Positions 7,616 through 16,269 of a stretch of DNA of 64,000 nucleotides are shown here, piece by piece (the first letter of the stretch is position 1; every line of letters starts with the position of its first letter). Below the pieces are notes generated by a model. It had not been told where the DNA came from. It worked only from the letters and a program-made list of their open reading frames with translations, and ran no database searches. The position numbers and the translations under genes were made by a program. Source of the stretch: Pseudodonghicola sp048268305. GTDB lineage: Bacteria; Pseudomonadota; Alphaproteobacteria; Rhodobacterales; Rhodobacteraceae. The DNA lies in NCBI RefSeq assembly GCF_048268305.1, contig NZ_JBLWVT010000004.1, positions 310,001 through 374,000 of the forward strand. Reading direction: 5' to 3'.

Positions 7616-9166
7616 TTAGGCCGAAATCTGCGCCCGCAGCACCCGGCGCAGGATCTTCCCTGCGGTGGATTTCGGAATCTCCGACACGATCTCCATCCGG
7701 CGGATCTGCTTGTAATGCGACAGCCGCCCTTCGAGATAGCTTTGCAGCGTCTCAAGCGTCGGCGTGGCACCGGGGGCGGGGACGACGAAGGCCATCGGGA
7801 TTTCGCCGGCATCCGGATCGGGGAGGCCAATCACCGCCACATCGGCGATCTCGTGATGGGTGAGGATTTCCGCCTCGACCTCGGCCGGGGCGACCTGGAA
7901 GCCCTTGTACTTGATCAGCTCTTTCAACCGATCGGTGATATAGAGATATCCGTCTTCGTCGAAATGGCCGATGTCGCCGGTGCGCATCCAGCCATCATCG
8001 ACCACGGTTTCCGCCGTCGCCTTGGGGTTGTTGAGGTAACCCTTCATCACCTGCGGGCCCCTGACCCACAATTCACCGTCCTCGCCCAAGGGCAGATCAT
8101 GGCCGGTTTCGGGATCGACGATGCGGCATTCGGTGTTCGACACGGTGACCCCCGAGGCGCCGGGCTTGCCATGGCCCTGCGGCGACACATGGCTGACCGG
8201 GCTCAGTTCGGTCATGCCATAGCCCTGCGTCGCGTTGGTGCCGAGCCGCTTGCCCATCGCCTCGGCCACATCGGCACCGAGCGGCGCAGCGGCCGAGTTC
8301 ACCTGTTCGACGAAGGAGAGGTCGTATTTCTCGACCAGGGGGTGCTTGGCCAGCGCCAGCGCCACCGGCGGCACGATCCACAGGCGCGGCGTGCGGTACT
8401 TGGTGACCAGTTCCAGGAACAGTTCCAGATCGAAGCGCGGCATGGTCACCAGCCCGGCACCGGCGGCCAGGTAGATGTTCATCAACACTTCCAGCCCGTA
8501 GATGTGGAAGAACGGCAGGAAGGCCACCGTCATTTCCTCTTCCTTCACATCGGCGGGAACCAGCGACTGGTCGATGTTCACGGTCAGGTTGCGATGGGTC
8601 AGCATCACGCCCTTGGGCAGCCCGGTGGTGCCCGAGGAATAGGGCAGGGCGACGATATGTTCCTCGACATCGACAGGAGCCTGCTCTTCCAGCGGCGCCC
8701 CCATCACGTCCTGCAGCAGCGTCGCACCCTCGGCCGCGCCGATGACGATGATTTCCTGCACCTTGGTCCCTTCGACCGCCTTGCGCGCGGTGTCGAGGAA
8801 GGGCGCCACCACCACGAGGATTTCCGCCCCCGAATCGATCAGCTGGTGCTGGACCTCGTGTACGGTATAGGTGGGGTTGACGGTGGTGATGGTATCGCCC
8901 GCCCAGGCGGCGCCGTGGAACACCACGCAATATTCAGGGATATTCGGCGCCATCAGCGCCAGCACGCGGTTCGGGGCAAAGCCGCGCTGGGTCAGCCCGC
9001 CGGCCAGCGATTTCACCGCCGCGATGAACTGGGCACCGGTCATCTCGCGCCCCGTCGGCCCGTCCACCAGCACGGTCCGTTCGGGCACGATGCCTTCGAA
9101 CACACGCTGGGTCACGGTCTTGTCGGTGAGTGCAACGTCCGGAAAACGACTCTTGATAACTGTCAT
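7616..9166 (-). CDS. AMP-forming acyl-CoA / 4-coumarate-CoA ligase family
   Basis: Activates a carboxylic acid to its CoA thioester through an acyl-adenylate. The 516-residue protein has the P-loop YSSGTTGLPKGV, the GYGMTELSP motif, the hinge YITDRLKELIKYKGFQV and the C-terminal catalytic Lys in KSTAGKILRR. Overall it resembles 4-coumarate-CoA ligases and medium-chain acyl-CoA ligases. ATG at 9166 is preceded by GGGAGGAG; a longer in-frame start at 9301 would overlap the rpsA promoter. It is divergent from rpsA. The substrate is unknown. Confidence 0.9.
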   Translation of the reverse strand: MTVIKSRFPDVALTDKTVTQRVFEGIVPERTVLVDGPTGREMTGAQFIAAVKSLAGGLTQRGFAPNRVLALMAPNIPEYCVVFHGAAWAGDTITTVNPTYTVHEVQHQLIDSGAEILVVVAPFLDTARKAVEGTKVQEIIVIGAAEGATLLQDVMGAPLEEQAPVDVEEHIVALPYSSGTTGLPKGVMLTHRNLTVNIDQSLVPADVKEEEMTVAFLPFFHIYGLEVLMNIYLAAGAGLVTMPRFDLELFLELVTKYRTPRLWIVPPVALALAKHPLVEKYDLSFVEQVNSAAAPLGADVAEAMGKRLGTNATQGYGMTELSPVSHVSPQGHGKPGASGVTVSNTECRIVDPETGHDLPLGEDGELWVRGPQVMKGYLNNPKATAETVVDDGWMRTGDIGHFDEDGYLYITDRLKELIKYKGFQVAPAEVEAEILTHHEIADVAVIGLPDPDAGEIPMAFVVPAPGATPTLETLQSYLEGRLSHYKQIRRMEIVSEIPKSTAGKILRRVLRAQISA

Positions 9167-9283
9167 GTAAACTCCTCCCGCGGGCATCACTACACAGCGA
9201 AAGGGGTTTTCCAAGCCGTTTTCGGAACAGGGTTCCGCGACGGCAGGCGGTCTGTGCCGCCAGAGGCCGCTTGCGTGTTTTTC

Positions 9284-9312
9284 TTGCACGAAGGCCCGCA
9301 AGCCCCTATAGA
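9284..9312 (+). promoter_or_regulatory. Sigma-70 promoter for rpsA
   Basis: TTGCAC (9284-9289), a 17-bp spacer and TATAGA (9307-9312). This is a close match to the housekeeping consensus. It gives an rpsA leader of about 160 bases, within which no other gene is seen. Confidence 0.7.
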
Positions 9313-9481
9313 GCGGCTGTCAACAAGGGCGGACAACGCTCGCAAGGCGAAGGGATCGAGCAGGGTCGGCAGCAACCGGCCCTCTTTGTTTTGCGGGGCC
9401 GTCCCGACCAACGAAACCTCAAGACCGGCGGAGACAACCGCACGGCCGGAAAAAACCCTACGTTAGGATATCAGAGACCAC

Positions 9482-11164
9482 ATGGCTCAAAATACTTCCA
9501 TGGAGGAATTCGAAGCCCTCCTGAACGAAAGCTTCGAAATGGACACCCCGGACGAGGGGACTGTCGTTAAAGGTAAGGTCATCGCCATCGAGGCCGGCCA
9601 AGCCATCATCGACGTCGGCTACAAGATGGAAGGCCGCGTCGATCTGAAAGAATTCGCAAATCCCGGTGAAGCCCCCGATATCGCCGTCGGCGATGAGGTC
9701 GAGGTCTATCTGCGCTCTGCAGAGAACGCCCGCGGCGAAGCCGTGATCAGCCGTGAGATGGCCCGCCGCGAAGAGGCATGGGACCGTCTGGAAAAAGCCT
9801 ATGCCGACGAGCTGCGTGTCGAAGGCGCGATCTTCGGTCGCGTCAAGGGCGGCTTCACTGTCGACCTGGGCGGCGCTGTGGCCTTCCTCCCCGGCAGCCA
9901 AGTCGATGTCCGCCCGGTGCGCGATGCCGGCCCGCTGATGGGTCTGAAGCAGCCCTTCCAGATCCTGAAAATGGACCGTCGTCGTGGCAACATCGTGGTG
10001 TCGCGTCGCGCCATCCTGGAAGAATCGCGTGCCGAACAGCGTGCCGAAGTCATCTCGAACCTGACCGAAGGTCAGACCGTCGAGGGCGTGGTCAAGAACA
10101 TCACCGAATACGGTGCCTTCGTTGACCTGGGCGGCGTTGACGGCCTGCTGCACGTCACCGACATGGCCTGGCGTCGTGTGAACCACCCGTCGGAAATCCT
10201 GTCGATCGGCGAGACCGTCAAGGTCCAAGTCATCAAGATCAACAAGGACACCCACCGTATCAGCCTGGGCATGAAGCAGCTGCAGGAAGATCCGTGGGAT
10301 CTGGTCGGCGCCAAATACCCGCTGGGCTCGGTCCACAAGGGTCGCGTCACCAACATCACCGACTACGGCGCGTTCGTCGAGCTGGAGCCGGGTGTCGAAG
10401 GTCTGGTGCACGTCTCGGAAATGTCCTGGACCAAGAAGAACGTCCACCCCGGCAAGATCGTTTCGACCAGCCAGGAAGTCGACGTCATGGTTCTGGAAAT
10501 CGACGCCGCCAAGCGTCGCGTTTCGCTGGGCCTGAAGCAGACCATGCGCAACCCGTGGGAAGTCTTCTCGGAAACCCATCCCGAGGGCACCGAGGTCGAA
10601 GGCGAAGTCAAGAACATCACCGAATTCGGTCTGTTCATCGGCCTCGACGGCGACATCGACGGCATGGTTCACCTGTCCGACCTGTCCTGGGACGAACGTG
10701 GCGAAGATGCCATCCAGCACTACAAGAAGGGCGACATCGTCAAGGCTGTCGTCTCGGAAGTGGATGTTGAGAAAGAGCGTATCTCGCTGTCGATCAAGGC
10801 CCTGGGCGGTGACAAGTTCGCCGAGGCCGTGGGCGGCGTGAAGCGTGGCTCGGTGATCACCGTCAACGTGACCGCGATCGAAGACGGCGGCATCGAAGTG
10901 GAATATGAAGGCATGAAGTCCTTCATCCGCCGCTCCGACCTGTCGCGTGACCGTGCCGAACAGCGCCCCGAGCGCTTCTCGGTCGGTGACAAGGTCGACG
11001 TGCGCGTCACCAACATCGACAGCAAGACCCGTCGTCTGGGCCTGTCGATCAAGGCACGCGAGATCGCCGAAGAGAAAGAGGCCGTGGAACAATACGGTTC
11101 TTCCGACTCGGGCGCGTCGCTGGGCGATATCCTTGGCGCAGCTCTGAAGGGCGGCGACAACTGA
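9482..11164 (+). CDS. rpsA: 30S ribosomal protein S1
   Basis: Brings mRNA to the 30S subunit, especially messages with weak ribosome binding sites. The 560-residue protein has six S1 (OB-fold) repeats, beginning around residues 22, 106, 195, 280, 366 and 452. The third and fourth are the most regular (ITEYGAFVDLGG.DGLLHV and ITDYGAFVELEPGVEGLVHV). Its codon use is noticeably biased to highly expressed codons compared with neighbours. No strong Shine-Dalgarno precedes the ATG, which is common for rpsA and fits autogenous control through the long leader. Confidence 0.97.
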   Translation: MAQNTSMEEFEALLNESFEMDTPDEGTVVKGKVIAIEAGQAIIDVGYKMEGRVDLKEFANPGEAPDIAVGDEVEVYLRSAENARGEAVISREMARREEAWDRLEKAYADELRVEGAIFGRVKGGFTVDLGGAVAFLPGSQVDVRPVRDAGPLMGLKQPFQILKMDRRRGNIVVSRRAILEESRAEQRAEVISNLTEGQTVEGVVKNITEYGAFVDLGGVDGLLHVTDMAWRRVNHPSEILSIGETVKVQVIKINKDTHRISLGMKQLQEDPWDLVGAKYPLGSVHKGRVTNITDYGAFVELEPGVEGLVHVSEMSWTKKNVHPGKIVSTSQEVDVMVLEIDAAKRRVSLGLKQTMRNPWEVFSETHPEGTEVEGEVKNITEFGLFIGLDGDIDGMVHLSDLSWDERGEDAIQHYKKGDIVKAVVSEVDVEKERISLSIKALGGDKFAEAVGGVKRGSVITVNVTAIEDGGIEVEYEGMKSFIRRSDLSRDRAEQRPERFSVGDKVDVRVTNIDSKTRRLGLSIKAREIAEEKEAVEQYGSSDSGASLGDILGAALKGGDN

Positions 11165-11192
11165 TCATCGCTTCGTCGATGAGGAATGCAGG

Positions 11193-11227
11193 CAGGCCCC
11201 GGACAATCGTCCGGGGCCTGTTTCTTT
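11193..11227 (+). terminator. Rho-independent terminator after rpsA
   Basis: A 12-bp perfect stem (11193-11204 with 11209-11220), tetraloop AATC, then TTTCTTTG. It lies 28 bp after the rpsA stop. Confidence 0.85.
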
Positions 11228-11390
11228 GTCGGCCCCGATTCGGCGGGTGGCTGTCACATCAGCAGCGCCGCGCGCCATCGGCGTCGGGAATCGCCTGAAG
11301 CCGGGCGGCCAATCGCCGACAAGGGGCGGCGGAGGCGAAATTTGCTCGACAATTCCAATAGTTCCGGTTCCCGTGGGATTTGATTGGTCC

Positions 11391-11396
11391 TATACT
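11391..11396 (+). promoter_or_regulatory. Possible -10 element for ihfB
   Basis: TATACT lies 57 bases before the ihfB ATG in an otherwise non-coding 288-bp gap. The hexamer 17 bp upstream (TTCCCG) is a poor -35, so this is tentative. I see no gene between the rpsA terminator and ihfB. Confidence 0.3.
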
Positions 11397-11452
11397 CCAC
11401 CAAACGTCAGTGAAAGAACGTCCCGCAACCATGTGCCTTGGGAGGGCCACGC

Positions 11453-11740
11453 ATGATCCGGTCGGAACTGATTCAGAAGATTGCCGATGAAAACCCGCAT
11501 CTGTTTCAGCGCGATGTCGAGCGTATCGTGAACACCGTATTCGAAGAGGTAACCGAGGCGATGGCGCGCGGCGATCGTGTCGAGCTGCGCGGCTTTGGCG
11601 CCTTTTCGGTGAAACAGCGCGATGCGCGGGTTGGTCGCAATCCCAGGACAGGTGAAACCGTGCAGGTCGAGGAGAAATTTGTTCCCTTCTTCAAGACCGG
11701 CAAGCTGCTGCGTGATCGTCTGAACGGAATCGAAGACTAA
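11453..11740 (+). CDS. ihfB: Integration host factor subunit beta
   Basis: Sequence-specific DNA-bending protein that acts as a heterodimer with IhfA. The 95-residue protein has the dimerising helices and the DNA arm RDARVGRNPRTGETVQV with the intercalating proline. The ATG at 11453 is preceded by GGGAGG; an in-frame TTG at 11438 is rejected because it contains that ribosome binding site. Its stop overlaps the next start (TAATG), giving translational coupling. The rpsA-ihfB order is widely conserved. Confidence 0.95.
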   Translation: MIRSELIQKIADENPHLFQRDVERIVNTVFEEVTEAMARGDRVELRGFGAFSVKQRDARVGRNPRTGETVQVEEKFVPFFKTGKLLRDRLNGIED

Positions 11741-12087
11741 TGCGTTACCTCCGCTATGCGATCCTCGCGATTCTGGGGATTGTTCTGATCTCAGTCTCCA
11801 TGGCCAATCGTGAGGCCGTGGTTCTGCAGCTCCTGCCCGAGGATTTTGCCGATCTGCTGGGCTGGAACCTCAAGGGCACCCTGCCGCTGTTCCTGGTGGT
11901 CTGGGGCGGCGTGGCCGCCGGGGTGGTGATCGGGTTCTTCTGGGAATGGCTGCGCGAGCACAAGCATCGCCGCGATGCCACCCGCAGCGGTCGCGAGCTT
12001 CGCAAGCTGGAGCGTGAGGTGACGCGGCTCAAGCAGGACAAGACCAAGGGCCAGGACGAGGTTCTGGCGCTGTTGGACGACGCCTGA
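11740..12087 (+). CDS. LapA-domain (DUF1049) membrane protein
   Basis: A 115-residue inner-membrane protein related to LapA, which in enterobacteria takes part in control of lipopolysaccharide assembly. Two membrane helices (about residues 4-20 and 45-67) are followed by a charged cytoplasmic coiled coil rich in Arg, Lys and Glu. The start shares one base with the ihfB stop, and trpF begins 11 bases after it. The ihfB-lapA pair is a frequent neighbourhood. A function in this organism is by family analogy only. Confidence 0.85.
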   Translation: MRYLRYAILAILGIVLISVSMANREAVVLQLLPEDFADLLGWNLKGTLPLFLVVWGGVAAGVVIGFFWEWLREHKHRRDATRSGRELRKLEREVTRLKQDKTKGQDEVLALLDDA

Positions 12088-12098
12088 GGCGAAAGATC

Positions 12099-12782
12099 AT
12101 GAGCACTGAAATCCGGGTCAAGATCTGCGGGCTGCGCTGCCCTGACGATGTGCGGGCGGCGGCGGAGGCCGGAGCGGTCTATGGCGGCTTTGTCTTCTTT
12201 CCCAAGTCCCCGCGCAACTTGACGGTGGAAGAGGCCGCGCCGCTCGCGCTCGACGCGCCCCTGGGCCTATGCAAGGTGGCCTTGGTGGTCGATGCCGACA
12301 ATGACACGCTCGACCGCATCCTGCGGCAGGTGGCGATCGACATGCTGCAGCTTCATGGCCATGAGAGCCCCGAGCGGGTGGTCGAGATCCGCGCGCGCTA
12401 TGGCCTGCCGGTGATGAAGGCGGTGGGTCTTTCCGGGCCCGAGGACTTGCCGCAGATCGACATCTATTCCCAGGTGGCCGACCAGTTGCTGATCGACGCC
12501 AAGCCGCCGAAGGCCGCGGTGCTGCCCGGTGGCAATGGGCTGTCCTTTGACTGGCAGCTTCTGGCGCGGCGCAAGTACTGGCAGCGCCCGTGGATGCTGG
12601 CCGGCGGTCTCAACCCCGGCAACGTGGCCGAGGCCTGCCGGATGACCGGGGCGCGGCAGGTCGATGTTTCCTCAGGTGTCGAAAGCGCGCCGGGGGTGAA
12701 GGACGCGGCGAAAATCCGGGCCTTTGTCGAGGCTGCGCGCGGTGTGACCGGCGCCAGGGGCGCGCCGCCGAAGCTGGTCTGA
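12099..12782 (+). CDS. trpF: Phosphoribosylanthranilate isomerase
   Basis: Third committed step of tryptophan synthesis, an Amadori rearrangement. The 227-residue TIM barrel has the N-terminal VKICGLRCPDDV with the catalytic Cys, the catalytic Asp region LLIDAKPP, and the phosphate-binding LAGGLNPGNV and VDVSSGVESAPGVKD loops. It follows lapA in the ihfB transcript and precedes trpB after 161 bp of non-coding palindromic sequence. The trpA gene is not adjacent; it lies at 21724-22515 on the other strand. Confidence 0.94.
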   Translation: MSTEIRVKICGLRCPDDVRAAAEAGAVYGGFVFFPKSPRNLTVEEAAPLALDAPLGLCKVALVVDADNDTLDRILRQVAIDMLQLHGHESPERVVEIRARYGLPVMKAVGLSGPEDLPQIDIYSQVADQLLIDAKPPKAAVLPGGNGLSFDWQLLARRKYWQRPWMLAGGLNPGNVAEACRMTGARQVDVSSGVESAPGVKDAAKIRAFVEAARGVTGARGAPPKLV

Positions 12783-12804
12783 AGTCTGTTGCCGCCTGCG
12801 CGAC

Positions 12805-12851
12805 GCAAATTCCTTCGAAGAAATTTGCCAAGACTTTTGGAAAAGTCTTGG
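12805..12851. repeat. Tandem palindromes between trpF and trpB
   Basis: Two back-to-back inverted repeats. The first, 12805-12828, is a 24-base near-palindrome centred on TTCGAA with one mismatch. The second, 12828-12851, has perfect 11-base arms (CCAAGACTTTT and its complement) around GG. They are AT-richer than everything nearby and share one base. The form resembles dispersed intergenic palindromes of Rhodobacterales (from memory). They could also be RNA hairpins controlling trpB. Confidence 0.65.
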
Positions 12852-12943
12852 GGGATGTCCGGACCGCCGGGAAGGGGCTGAATCCGCTGGAAATCGCGAC
12901 CGGTGCCTTCTATGCAAGGTCGAAGACCAGAAAGGGCGGTGCT

Positions 12944-14197
12944 ATGGCCAACGATCTTATCAACTCCTTCATGTCCGGCCCGGATGAGAACGGCCGTTTC
13001 GGTATCTTCGGCGGGCGCTTCGTCTCCGAGACGCTGATGCCGCTCATCCTGGAGCTTGAGGCGCAATATGAGCGCGCCAAGACCGATCCCGATTTCTGGG
13101 CCGAGATGGACGATCTCTGGAAGTATTATGTCGGCCGGCCTTCGCCGCTCTACTTCGCGTCGCGGCTGACCGAGGAATTGGGCGGCGCCAAGATCTATCT
13201 CAAGCGGGAAGAGCTGAACCACACCGGCGCCCATAAGATCAACAACGTGCTGGGCCAGATCCTGCTGGCGCGGCGCATGGGCAAGACCCGGATCATCGCC
13301 GAAACCGGCGCCGGCCAGCATGGTGTCGCCACCGCCACCGTCTGCGCCAAGTTCGGGCTGAAATGCATCGTCTACATGGGCGCCACCGATGTGGAGCGTC
13401 AGGCGCCGAACGTCTTCCGCATGCGGCTTCTGGGCGCCGAGGTGGTGCCGGTGACCTCGGGGCGCGGCACGCTGAAGGATGCGATGAACGACGCCATGCG
13501 CGATTGGGTGACCAATGTGCACGACACCTTCTATTGCATCGGCACGGTGGCCGGCCCGCATCCCTATCCGGCGATGGTGCGCGACTTCCAGTCGATCATC
13601 GGCAAGGAAACCCGCTGGCAGCTTGAGGAGCAGGAAGGCGAAGGCCGTCTGCCCGACACTCTCGTCGCCGCCGTTGGCGGTGGTTCGAACGCCATGGGGC
13701 TGTTCTATCCCTTCCTCGACGACCCCACGGTCAAGATCATCGGGGTCGAGGCCGGCGGTCATGGCGTCGACGACCGGATGGAGCATTGCGCCAGCCTGAC
13801 CGGCGGTCGCCCCGGCGTGCTGCATGGCAACCGCACCTATCTGTTGCAGGATGATGACGGTCAGATCCTCGAAGGTCATTCGATCTCGGCGGGCCTCGAT
13901 TACCCGGGCATCGGGCCGGAGCATTCCTGGCTGCATGACACCGGGCGCGCCAGCTATGTCTCGATCACCGATCGGGAGGCACTGGAGGCCTTCCAGGTGC
14001 TCTGCCGCACCGAGGGCATCATCCCGGCGCTGGAATCGAGCCACGCAGTCGCCCATGTGATGAAGATCGCCCCCGATCTGCCGAAGGACCATATCATCGT
14101 CATCAACCTGTCGGGTCGTGGCGACAAGGATATCTATACGGTGGCGAAGTTCCTGGGCTTCGACATGTCGGACACCGAAGGCCGCACGGCCAAGTAA
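12944..14197 (+). CDS. trpB: Tryptophan synthase beta chain
   Basis: Condenses indole and serine with PLP; it works as an alpha2-beta2 complex with TrpA. The 417-residue protein has the PLP lysine in HTGAHKINN, the phosphate-binding GGGSNAMG, and ETGAGQHG at the indole tunnel. The ATG at 12944 starts MANDLINSFMSGPDENGRFG, as in relatives; the open frame upstream covers trpF antiframe sequence and the palindromes. A strong terminator follows, so trpA is expressed from a different unit. Confidence 0.96.
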   Translation: MANDLINSFMSGPDENGRFGIFGGRFVSETLMPLILELEAQYERAKTDPDFWAEMDDLWKYYVGRPSPLYFASRLTEELGGAKIYLKREELNHTGAHKINNVLGQILLARRMGKTRIIAETGAGQHGVATATVCAKFGLKCIVYMGATDVERQAPNVFRMRLLGAEVVPVTSGRGTLKDAMNDAMRDWVTNVHDTFYCIGTVAGPHPYPAMVRDFQSIIGKETRWQLEEQEGEGRLPDTLVAAVGGGSNAMGLFYPFLDDPTVKIIGVEAGGHGVDDRMEHCASLTGGRPGVLHGNRTYLLQDDDGQILEGHSISAGLDYPGIGPEHSWLHDTGRASYVSITDREALEAFQVLCRTEGIIPALESSHAVAHVMKIAPDLPKDHIIVINLSGRGDKDIYTVAKFLGFDMSDTEGRTAK

Positions 14198-14230
14198 GGG
14201 CCCGCCGGCCCTCGCTTCGCCCAATGAGAA

Positions 14231-14258
14231 AGGCGCCCCGCGGGGCGCCTTTTGTGTT
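14231..14258. terminator. Terminator after trpB
   Basis: A perfect 20-base palindrome (14231-14250, arms AGGCGCCCCG and its complement) followed on the plus strand by TTTGTGTTT. It lies between convergent genes and may serve both. Confidence 0.8.
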
Positions 14259-14275
14259 TCCCTGGCTGTGGACCC

Positions 14276-14596
14276 TCAGGCCTCAAGCAGGACGGTCTCG
14301 AAGCCCTCGAACTGCGGGTGGCCCAGGATCGGGCTCTCGCCTTCGCGCTTGCCGGCGCTCTTATGGGCATCGCGGAATTGTTCGGATTTGGTCCAGGTCT
14401 CGAAATCACCCTTGGTTTCCCAAAGCGTGTGGCTGGAATAGAGCGTGTGATCCTCGCCTTCCGGCCCTTTCAGCAGGCGGAATTCGCGAAAGCCCTTCAT
14501 CTCGTTCAACCGGCCTTCGCGGTCCTTCCAGATCTGTTCGAAATCGGCTTCGCGACCCGGGCGGATCTTGAAGCGGTTCATGGCGATAAAGCTCAT
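14276..14596 (-). CDS. ABM-domain monooxygenase, IsdG/HmoA-like
   Basis: A 106-residue ferredoxin-like protein of the antibiotic biosynthesis monooxygenase superfamily. Asn7, Trp68 and His78 match in spacing the Asn7-Trp67-His77 triad of IsdG-type haem-degrading monooxygenases. That suggests a cytoplasmic haem oxygenase releasing iron, but no haem-uptake genes are near. A generic ABM quinol monooxygenase remains possible. It is a single gene convergent with trpB. Confidence 0.8.
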   Translation of the reverse strand: MSFIAMNRFKIRPGREADFEQIWKDREGRLNEMKGFREFRLLKGPEGEDHTLYSSHTLWETKGDFETWTKSEQFRDAHKSAGKREGESPILGHPQFEGFETVLLEA

Positions 14597-14701
14597 AGCA
14601 GGCCCTCGTCTGGCAGAATGTCATGAAAACGGGCTGGCGAGGGCGCGGGGTCGCGCGGGGCTGGCTGATCGCGGGCAATAGAAAGGAAAACCGCGCCTCG
14701 G

Positions 14702-15079
14702 TCAATGCGGCGTGATCGCATGCTCGAAGAGCACCGGAAGCGGCACCACCTCCAGCGCGCGGCGGTGGGTGGCCTCCAGATGCACCTGCGGCGCGCAGCC
14801 CTCGTCATGGGCCTGCAGGAAACGCGCGGCGCAGAGGCACCAGCTATCCCCGGGCTTGAGGCCGGGAAAGCCATAGTCCGGACGCGGCGTGGTCAGGTCG
14901 TTGCCGACATATTTCGAATAGGCGAGGAATTCCGCCGTCATTACCGCGCAGACCGTGTGGCTGCCGGCATCCTCGGCGCAGGTGTTGCACTGGCCGTCGC
15001 GGAAGAAGCCGGTCAGCGGCTGGGTGGAGCAGGGCGCCAGCGGACCGCCCAGAACATTGACGCTGTTGTCCGGTGTCAT
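14702..15079 (-). CDS. DUF2237 family protein
   Basis: A 125-residue protein that closely follows the DUF2237 pattern: NVLGGPLAPCS, TGFFRDG, CNTCAEDAGSHTVCAVMT, FPGLKPGDSWCLCA and APQVHLEATH. The many conserved Cys and His suggest metal binding, but the family's biochemical role is unknown. It starts 12 bases after the stop of the serine hydrolase, so the two are probably co-transcribed. Confidence 0.88.
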   Translation of the reverse strand: MTPDNSVNVLGGPLAPCSTQPLTGFFRDGQCNTCAEDAGSHTVCAVMTAEFLAYSKYVGNDLTTPRPDYGFPGLKPGDSWCLCAARFLQAHDEGCAPQVHLEATHRRALEVVPLPVLFEHAITPH

Positions 15080-15091
15080 GGGTGTCCCCTC

Positions 15092-16255
15092 CTACAGGCT
15101 TTGGGCGATCTGGCGAAACATCTCGACATTGCTGTCGATCCGGCCCGGCGTCTCGAACTCCGGGTCGGTGGCCGTCACCACGATCATAACCCCGCGCGGC
15201 TGATCGAAGTAGAGATATTGTCCATAGATGCCGATCCCCATGAATTCGCCGTCATGGGCGCCTTTCGGCACCCACCATTGATAGCCGAAGCCCATGGTCC
15301 CGTGCGCCGTCGGGGCCGAGGGCAGGGTCGCGGCGGCGATCCAGGCGGCCGGCACCACCTGGCGGCCATCGTAAGATCCATCCTGCAGGATCATGCGTCC
15401 GAAGCGGGCGTAGTCGCGGGTGGTGAAGTTCAGCCCGCCCAGAACGAAGGCGGTGCCGGTGCCGTCGGTCAGATAGATGCCGTCCTGTTCGAGCCCGAGC
15501 GGCGCGATGATCTTTTCCGACATCAGGTCGGGAATGCTCCGGCCCGTGGCGCCGCGGATCACCATGCCGATCACATGGGTGTCGATCGAGGCATAGCTCC
15601 ACTTTGCCCCCGGATCGCTGGCGCGCAGGGTGAAAGAGGCGGTGAAATTGTCGAGAGATCCACCCAGCGCGATCACCCGGCCTATCCGGTTGATGTCCGA
15701 CTTGGGATCGAAATAATCCTCGTTGAAGACCACGCCCGAGGCCATGTTCAGCACGTTGCGGATGCTGGCGCCGTCATAGGCGGTGCCTTTCAGGCGCGGG
15801 GCATATGTCACCACCGGATCGTCGATCGAAGCGATGGCGCCTTCGTCGATCAGCACCCCGAGAAGCGCGGAGAGATAGCTTTTCGCCAAGGACCAGGAGA
15901 TGCGGCGATCCTCTGGTCCGGTGCCTTGATAATAACCCTCATAGCGGATTTTCCCGTCCTGCAGCACCAAGAGCGAGGTGAGGCGACGGTCGTTGATCCA
16001 GCTTTCGGCGCCCTCCGGCAGGGTCATCCGCGGGCCCTCTTCCAAGGGCGCCACCGGTCCGCTGCCACGCGACACGGGCACCACGTGAAACCCGCGGTCC
16101 ATGTGAGAGAAGTTCTGGACGATCCGACCCTGGTCGAACAGGGTCTTCACCGTCCAGAGCCGCATCAGCTCGTCCCGTTTCCAGAAGCCCACCACCAGGG
16201 CGGCGAGGGCAAGGGACAGCAGCAGGCGGCCAAGCCAAGTCAAGAGGGAGCGCAT
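15092..16255 (-). CDS. Membrane-anchored beta-lactamase-like serine hydrolase
   Basis: Class C beta-lactamase/penicillin-binding fold hydrolase, 387 residues. Residues 4-23 form an N-terminal hydrophobic anchor. The nucleophile motif SxxK is SLAK in SWSLAKSYLSALLG. The second motif is YAS in WSYASIDTH, and HGTMGFGYQWW is the KTG-equivalent region. The family includes esterases, peptidases and 6-aminohexanoate-dimer hydrolases; the substrate is unclear. ATG at 16255 is chosen as the start of the anchor, 14 bases after the preceding stop. Confidence 0.85.
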   Translation of the reverse strand: MRSLLTWLGRLLLSLALAALVVGFWKRDELMRLWTVKTLFDQGRIVQNFSHMDRGFHVVPVSRGSGPVAPLEEGPRMTLPEGAESWINDRRLTSLLVLQDGKIRYEGYYQGTGPEDRRISWSLAKSYLSALLGVLIDEGAIASIDDPVVTYAPRLKGTAYDGASIRNVLNMASGVVFNEDYFDPKSDINRIGRVIALGGSLDNFTASFTLRASDPGAKWSYASIDTHVIGMVIRGATGRSIPDLMSEKIIAPLGLEQDGIYLTDGTGTAFVLGGLNFTTRDYARFGRMILQDGSYDGRQVVPAAWIAAATLPSAPTAHGTMGFGYQWWVPKGAHDGEFMGIGIYGQYLYFDQPRGVMIVVTATDPEFETPGRIDSNVEMFRQIAQSL

Positions 16256-16269
16256 CGCGGGTCTCTTTC

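Noticed and set aside
7514..9466. A 650-codon plus-strand frame opposite the acyl-CoA ligase
   Set aside because: The minus strand has every adenylate-forming ligase motif; the plus frame is low-complexity Gly/Arg/His.
9458..11092. A 544-codon minus-strand frame covering rpsA
   Set aside because: It is the exact antisense of six S1 repeats and shows repeated Asp/Val-rich segments mirroring them; no ribosome binding site or family match.
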